Shown here piece after piece: positions 14,992 through 18,071 of a DNA stretch of 18,071 nt. The stretch is from Thermobaculum sp042408415 (GTDB lineage Bacteria > Chloroflexota > Chloroflexia > Thermobaculales > Thermobaculaceae). The notes under the pieces are model-generated. The model worked only from the letters and a program-made list of their open reading frames with translations, searched no databases and was not told where the DNA came from. Location: assembly GCA_042408415.1 (NCBI GenBank), contig JBHORE010000039.1, positions 1 through 18,071 on the forward strand, given 5' to 3'. The position numbers and the translations under genes were made by a program. The stretch's first letter is position 1; every line of letters begins with the position of its first letter.

Positions 14992-15044
14992 ATAGCACCG
15001 CCATCGTATATGAGAGTCAACGCGCGGGAGCCAAGTAAGCTATG

Positions 15045-15611
15045 TTATAGGAATAGGATTCCTTTACGAGCGGCTATGGCCACGGCCTCGGCACGACTAG
15101 AGGCACCGAGCTTGGCGAGGATGGAGCCCACATGAAACTTGACGGTGTGTTCGCTTATCCCCAATCGGGCGGCTATGGCCTTGTTCGGCAGGCCATCGGC
15201 CATGAGAGCTAGCACCTCGATCTCGCGCGCCGTGAGGGGGACTTCCTCCACTTCACGGCGTGCTATCTGAGTGGCCAACGCGGGGGAGAGCACGGAGAGC
15301 CCGCTGGCGACCGCTCTGACGGCGGCGACCAACTCCTCAGCAGAGGCATCGCGCAGCAGAAACCCTACTGGCATGCCAGTTCCCAACAGGGCGTGCTCCA
15401 GCCTGTCGCTCAAGATCACCAGTGCTCCAGCGCCTTCCGGCGGACTACCCCCCTCTGGTGAGTCCAACAGGAGCACATCCACCCCCACGGATAGCACGCT
15501 CGCCAGGCTCTCCCCTTCGGCTACCACCTCTAGGTCGGCCTCGCTGGCCAGCATGGCTCTTATCCCGGCACGAAGGGCTGGATAAGGAGACACTATGCCC
15601 ACCCTGACCAT
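15045..15611 (-). CDS. NarL/LuxR-type response regulator with degenerate receiver
   Basis: A 188-residue DNA-binding regulator. The C-terminal LuxR helix-turn-helix (about 124-185) is canonical: PLTAREIEVLALMADGLPNK, then AARLGISEHTVKFHVGSIL. The N-terminal receiver is atypical. The acidic pair (normally DD after IV) is replaced by Ser 8-Pro 9, the conserved Lys before DA is Arg 87 (FLLRDAS), and about ten residues around helix 3 are missing after the retained Asp 50 (DVLLLDSPEGG). Metal-dependent phosphorylation is therefore doubtful. It is the last gene of an operon with two proteases; ATG 15611 lies eight bases after the protease TGA, with GAGGTG as ribosome site. No histidine kinase is nearby. 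It may instead sense state through protein contact or level, which is inference. Confidence 0.9.
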   Translation of the reverse strand: MVRVGIVSPYPALRAGIRAMLASEADLEVVAEGESLASVLSVGVDVLLLDSPEGGSPPEGAGALVILSDRLEHALLGTGMPVGFLLRDASAEELVAAVRAVASGLSVLSPALATQIARREVEEVPLTAREIEVLALMADGLPNKAIAARLGISEHTVKFHVGSILAKLGASSRAEAVAIAARKGILFL

Positions 15612-15619
15612 GTGGCACC

Positions 15620-16474
15620 TCAGGCTGCAGATCGCAGGTCGGGAACGAGCTCGATCGTCAACACCTGCCCATCTCGGAGGATGCGTAGCTCAATTGGCGA
15701 GGCCCCCGCACTCCCAAGCACGCTTGCGACGTCCTCCAAGCTGTCCACCTTGCGGTTGTTGATAGCAAGTAGCACATCGTATCGCCTTATCCCAGCGCGC
15801 TCAGCCGAGCTCCCGCTTTCCACCCCTACTACCATGCCACCTCCAATCGGTGCCTCCACCAGGCGTACACCTATCACTGCCCTGGGCCTAAAGGTGCTTG
15901 CCAAGAAGGCTTGCGCCTCGGCGGAGGGGATCGCGAGGGACAACCCCGGGCTGATCACCATCGAGTTTATGCCTATCACACGCCCTCTGGCATCGGCCAG
16001 AGGGCCACCCGAGTTGCCAGGCACGAGCGAGACGTCTGACTGGATGAAGGGTCTGCGGCTGCGGAACATGCTCACCGGCCCCACGGAGGTAACTATTCCT
16101 GCGGTTACGACGTCTTTTACACCCAGGGGAAACCCTGCGGCCAGGACTAGCTGCCCTACCCTGACTTGGCTTGAGTCGCCCACTGGAGCGCTCGGCAGGT
16201 CCCTGGAGGGGATCGCCAGCGCTGCCAGATCCAGCGACTCGTCTCGTGCTACCACGCTGGCCTTTAGTCTATCGCCGGACCGTAGTTGTACCTCCACCTC
16301 GGCTTGAGGCACGACGTGGCTATTGGTCAAGATCAGGCCATTGGGGCGCCAAACGACTCCGGAGCCTACCCCATGATGGGATCTGATGAGCACGATCGAT
16401 TCGAGTAACTGTCTTGCCACGTTGGCGGCATCCACGGATGCCGCCAACGCTCTTGGACTCACGTTCTCCTCCAT
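15620..16474 (-). CDS. S1C (HtrA-like) serine protease with PDZ domain, no signal peptide
   Basis: A 284-residue trypsin-fold protease of the HtrA/DegP family. The triad is intact: His 53 in LTNSHVV, Asp 82 in DESLDLAAL and Ser 155 in VPGNSGGPL. The C-terminal PDZ domain (about 195-280) includes VIGVRLVEAP and AGIRRYDVLLAINNRKVD. Typical HtrA proteins carry a signal peptide or membrane helix and are 350-480 residues. This one starts with a polar helix (MEENVSPRALAASVDAANVA), so it should be cytoplasmic. Its start lies two bases after the preceding protease stop, and the ribosome site AGGAG is embedded in that gene's last codons, indicating coupled translation. The paralogue upstream has the same architecture but differs in sequence. 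The substrate is unknown. Confidence 0.9.
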   Translation of the reverse strand: MEENVSPRALAASVDAANVARQLLESIVLIRSHHGVGSGVVWRPNGLILTNSHVVPQAEVEVQLRSGDRLKASVVARDESLDLAALAIPSRDLPSAPVGDSSQVRVGQLVLAAGFPLGVKDVVTAGIVTSVGPVSMFRSRRPFIQSDVSLVPGNSGGPLADARGRVIGINSMVISPGLSLAIPSAEAQAFLASTFRPRAVIGVRLVEAPIGGGMVVGVESGSSAERAGIRRYDVLLAINNRKVDSLEDVASVLGSAGASPIELRILRDGQVLTIELVPDLRSAA

Positions 16475-16476
16475 GG

Positions 16477-17382
16477 CTAGCTCCTTTCCCCTGGCGTGAC
16501 GGATACCTCCATCAGCTGGCCCCCGCGCAGCAGCTTGGTGGGCACCGGGCGCCCTATCCTGTCAGCGGTCAACAGCGCTTGCAGATCTTCGGGACCGTGC
16601 AGCTCGACGCCATCGAACGACAGTAGCACGTCACCCATCACGAGGCCGGCTGCGTCTGCAGGTGATCCTGGCTCCACGTTCACCAGCATGAGCGCCGAGC
16701 GCTGGCCTATACCTAGGCGGGAGCGCAGCACATCGGCGATGGTTACCGGCTGCGTGGCTATGCCAAGGTATCCCCTCTTGATGCCCCCGGTGGCCAAGGC
16801 TTCTATCAGCTTGCTGGCCACGAACGCTGGCACTGCAAAGCCCGCTCCCCGGCTGATCGTCCAGCTGTTGATCGCCACTAATCTCCCCCTGACATCCACC
16901 AACGGCCCCCCTGAGAAGCCGGAGTACAGCATGGCGTCGCTGCGTACGTAAGCGTCCAGCATGCCCCCAGTGGTCGTGCGCCACCTGCCGCCAACGGCGC
17001 TCACCACGCCAAAGGAGGCCATCAGGCCACCGGGCCTGCCCAACGCGAGCACTATGTTGCCCACATGGACGTCGGTGCGTTGGGCGATCTCCGGAGTGGG
17101 CAGCGCGCTAGCATCGACCGATAGCAGCGCTAGATCCGAGCCGGGATCGCGCGCCACCACCCTAGCCCTGTGGGTAGCGCCGTCGGCCAGCGTCACGCTG
17201 ATGTCCTCCTCACGCTGGATGGCGTGATCGGCGGTGACTATCCTGCCATCGCCGGACCATATAATACCGGAAGCTGGGTGGCCTGAACGCGCGTCCACCT
17301 TCACCACCCAGCCTCCAGCGAGCTCCACCAGGTCCGCAAGCTGGTCGGAGAGCTCTACGAGAGCTCCTGTCCTGCTTTCCAT
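16477..17382 (-). CDS. S1C (HtrA-like) serine protease with PDZ domain, no signal peptide
   Basis: A 301-residue HtrA-type protease and first gene of the three-gene operon. The triad is His 53 in IVTADHAI, Asp 83 in DPGSDLALL and Ser 157 in YSGFSGGPL. The usual Asn before the Ser is Phe, a change at the oxyanion-loop position; activity is still plausible. The PDZ domain (about 205-300) shows RGYLGIATQP, PGSPADAAGLVMGDVLLSFD and PEDLQALL. The N-terminus (MESRTGALVELSDQLADLVE) is an amphipathic helix rather than a signal or anchor, so the location should be cytoplasmic. The ATG is preceded by a perfect AAGGAGGT (17391-17398) nine bases upstream. A clear promoter is not visible in the 95-base gap, which holds a 30-bp palindrome. 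Substrate unknown. Confidence 0.9.
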   Translation of the reverse strand: MESRTGALVELSDQLADLVELAGGWVVKVDARSGHPASGIIWSGDGRIVTADHAIQREEDISVTLADGATHRARVVARDPGSDLALLSVDASALPTPEIAQRTDVHVGNIVLALGRPGGLMASFGVVSAVGGRWRTTTGGMLDAYVRSDAMLYSGFSGGPLVDVRGRLVAINSWTISRGAGFAVPAFVASKLIEALATGGIKRGYLGIATQPVTIADVLRSRLGIGQRSALMLVNVEPGSPADAAGLVMGDVLLSFDGVELHGPEDLQALLTADRIGRPVPTKLLRGGQLMEVSVTPGERS

Positions 17383-17446
17383 AGCTTATTACCTCCTTCT
17401 TATCTCTGTCCTAGGATACGTCCTGGGGCAGATAGGAGGTATCGGT

Positions 17447-17476
17447 CGTTCTTCTAGGTGTGCACCTAGAAGAACG
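17447..17476. promoter_or_regulatory. 30-bp near-perfect palindrome between the VOC gene and the protease operon
   Basis: Arms CGTTCTTCTAGGTG (17447-17460) and CACCTAGAAGAACG (17463-17476) are exact reverse complements around TG. On the minus strand it begins one base after the VOC gene stop and lies 65 bases upstream of the first protease ATG. No T-run follows in either direction. It could be a hairpin terminator for the VOC gene or a large operator for the protease operon. Confidence 0.6.
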
Positions 17477-17477
17477 G

Positions 17478-17939
17478 CTAGGGGCTTTGGTCGTCCTCCA
17501 ACAGCTCGAGGATGGTCCCCAACGCCTCTCTGGCATCCAGGTAGGCGTATCTCCCGCCGGTGTAGTCCCCGCGTTGTAGCAACCTTATCCCCTGAGAGTT
17601 CAGGCGTTCCATCGCATCCCTCATGCCCTGCACCCTGAAGGCAACGTGATGGAGGCTATCCCCCTGCTCTCCGAGCTGGTCCTGCCAGGTGCTGGGACCG
17701 CCCATTGGCTCTATCAGCTCTATAGACACCTGCCCTAAGTGGAAGAACGCCAGTTTGGCGCGCGCGGGAGTCGAAGCTCCCATGTATTCGGTGTGAGACA
17801 CCTCCACTGGGTCCGTGGTGATCACCTCTGGACGTGGTAGACCCAACACCTCTGCCCATCTATCTGCTGCCGTCTCTATATCCCTCACGACTATACCTAC
17901 CTGCACCAGGGGGCCTAACTGGCTCTGTGAATCCTCCAA
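17478..17939 (-). CDS. VOC-fold protein, methylmalonyl-CoA epimerase/glyoxalase-like
   Basis: A 153-residue (if TTG-started) vicinal-oxygen-chelate protein with two beta-alpha-beta-beta-beta modules. Conserved elements include VGIVVRDIETAADRWAEVLG (N-terminal module), the metal strand QVSIELIEP, GDSLHHVAFRV, and the closing GTILELLE. In methylmalonyl-CoA epimerase, metal ligands are His, Gln, His and Glu. Here (numbering from an in-frame GTG at 17948) the corresponding residues appear to be Gln 16, Glu 77, His 101 and Glu 148, so the first His is replaced by Gln, and metal binding or specificity may differ. I chose TTG 17939 because GGGAGGT (17949-17955 on the plus strand, read in reverse) sits seven bases upstream; the GTG at 17948 would overlap that site. 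The gene has its own promoter and a palindrome at its end. It could equally be a dioxygenase or lyase. Confidence 0.75.
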   Translation of the reverse strand: MEDSQSQLGPLVQVGIVVRDIETAADRWAEVLGLPRPEVITTDPVEVSHTEYMGASTPARAKLAFFHLGQVSIELIEPMGGPSTWQDQLGEQGDSLHHVAFRVQGMRDAMERLNSQGIRLLQRGDYTGGRYAYLDAREALGTILELLEDDQSP

Positions 17940-17989
17940 CGCTGTCACCTCCCAAACGTCGTCTCGACAGATACTCGTCGTTGATCGTT

Positions 17990-18018
17990 ATTGTCCCATC
18001 TGGGAAGGTCGAGGTCAA
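17990..18018 (-). promoter_or_regulatory. Promoter of the VOC gene
   Basis: Minus strand TTGACC (18013-18018) and GACAAT (17990-17995) are 17 bases apart. The -35 matches at five positions and the -10 at four. It leaves a leader of about 45 bases before the TTG start. Confidence 0.45.
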
Positions 18019-18023
18019 ATCAG

Positions 18024-18071
18024 CTATGCTCGGTTCTCTCCAAGAGGTACTATACGGTCTATCTCCTCCAG
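18024..18071 (-). CDS. Possible C-terminal end of an unidentified gene (runs off right edge)
   Basis: The last 48 bases read on the minus strand as LEEIDRIVPLGENRA followed by TAG (18024-18026). Fifteen residues are too few for assignment, and another frame is also open here, so this is only a likely tail of an upstream gene. Confidence 0.3.
   Translation of the reverse strand: MEEIDRIVPLGENRA

Noticed and set aside
15612..16307. Plus-strand open frame of 231 codons antisense to the second protease
   Set aside because: Ser/Thr/Pro/Arg-rich composition, no ribosome site, and the opposite strand encodes a clear HtrA protease with an intact triad.
1..18071. CRISPR arrays, tRNA or rRNA genes, insertion sequences, prophage genes
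   Set aside because: No regularly spaced repeats, cloverleaf-like conserved T-loop sequences, transposase motifs or phage proteins were seen on either strand.

Overview
The window is about 18 kb of a GC-rich bacterial chromosome with Shine-Dalgarno-led genes (GGAGG), frequent TTG/GTG starts, heavy use of CTA, ATA and AGG codons, and two twin-arginine (Tat) type signal sequences. There are no ribosomal or tRNA markers. From the overall style (secreted Tat sugar-degradation proteins, an AGPS-like oxidase, NarL-type regulator, signal-less HtrA-like proteases) I would guess a thermophilic Chloroflexota or Thermobaculum-like organism. That placement is inference only.

Layout. (1) 1-1722, minus strand: an AGPS-like FAD-dependent oxidase followed, with an 11-base overlap, by an unrecognised gene that runs off the left edge. 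(2) 1723-1894: a divergent control region with two facing promoters and a 16-bp palindrome between them. (3) 1895-9354, plus strand: a sugar-uptake and breakdown locus with two CUT1-type ABC permeases, a Tat lipoprotein solute-binding protein, a GH36 alpha-galactosidase-like gene and a Tat-exported GH2 beta-glycosidase. The GH36 gene carries an in-frame TAG at codon 85. The GH2 gene carries a one-base frameshift between its two catalytic glutamates. No ATPase is encoded, so the transporter probably borrows one. (4) 9478-11259, minus: an intact GH43 enzyme with F5/8-type C and Fn3-like C-terminal domains and no signal peptide. Together these suggest import of galactose- or arabinose-containing oligosaccharides; the exact substrate is not visible.

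(5) 11580-13185: two divergent class I SAM-dependent methyltransferase genes. (6) 13186-15044: a gene graveyard holding a possible decayed reading frame, a third methyltransferase broken by one stop and one frameshift, and a secreted-type N-acetylmuramoyl-L-alanine amidase broken by two frameshifts, with its lysozyme-like N-terminus missing and an unrelated C-terminal tail.

(7) 15045-17382, minus: a tight three-gene operon of two tandem S1C (HtrA-like) trypsin-fold proteases with intact catalytic triads but no signal peptide or membrane anchor, followed by a NarL/LuxR-type response regulator whose receiver domain has lost key phosphorylation residues. This is the best candidate for an undescribed system. 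(8) 17478-17939: a VOC-fold, methylmalonyl-CoA-epimerase-like protein, separated from the protease operon by a 30-bp near-perfect palindrome, with its own promoter. A possible C-terminus of another minus-strand gene reaches the right edge.

The window is unusual for its broken genes: four recognisable genes carry at least six lesions. The two glycosidase lesions are single events and could be assembly errors; the 13.5-15.0 kb remnants look like real decay.
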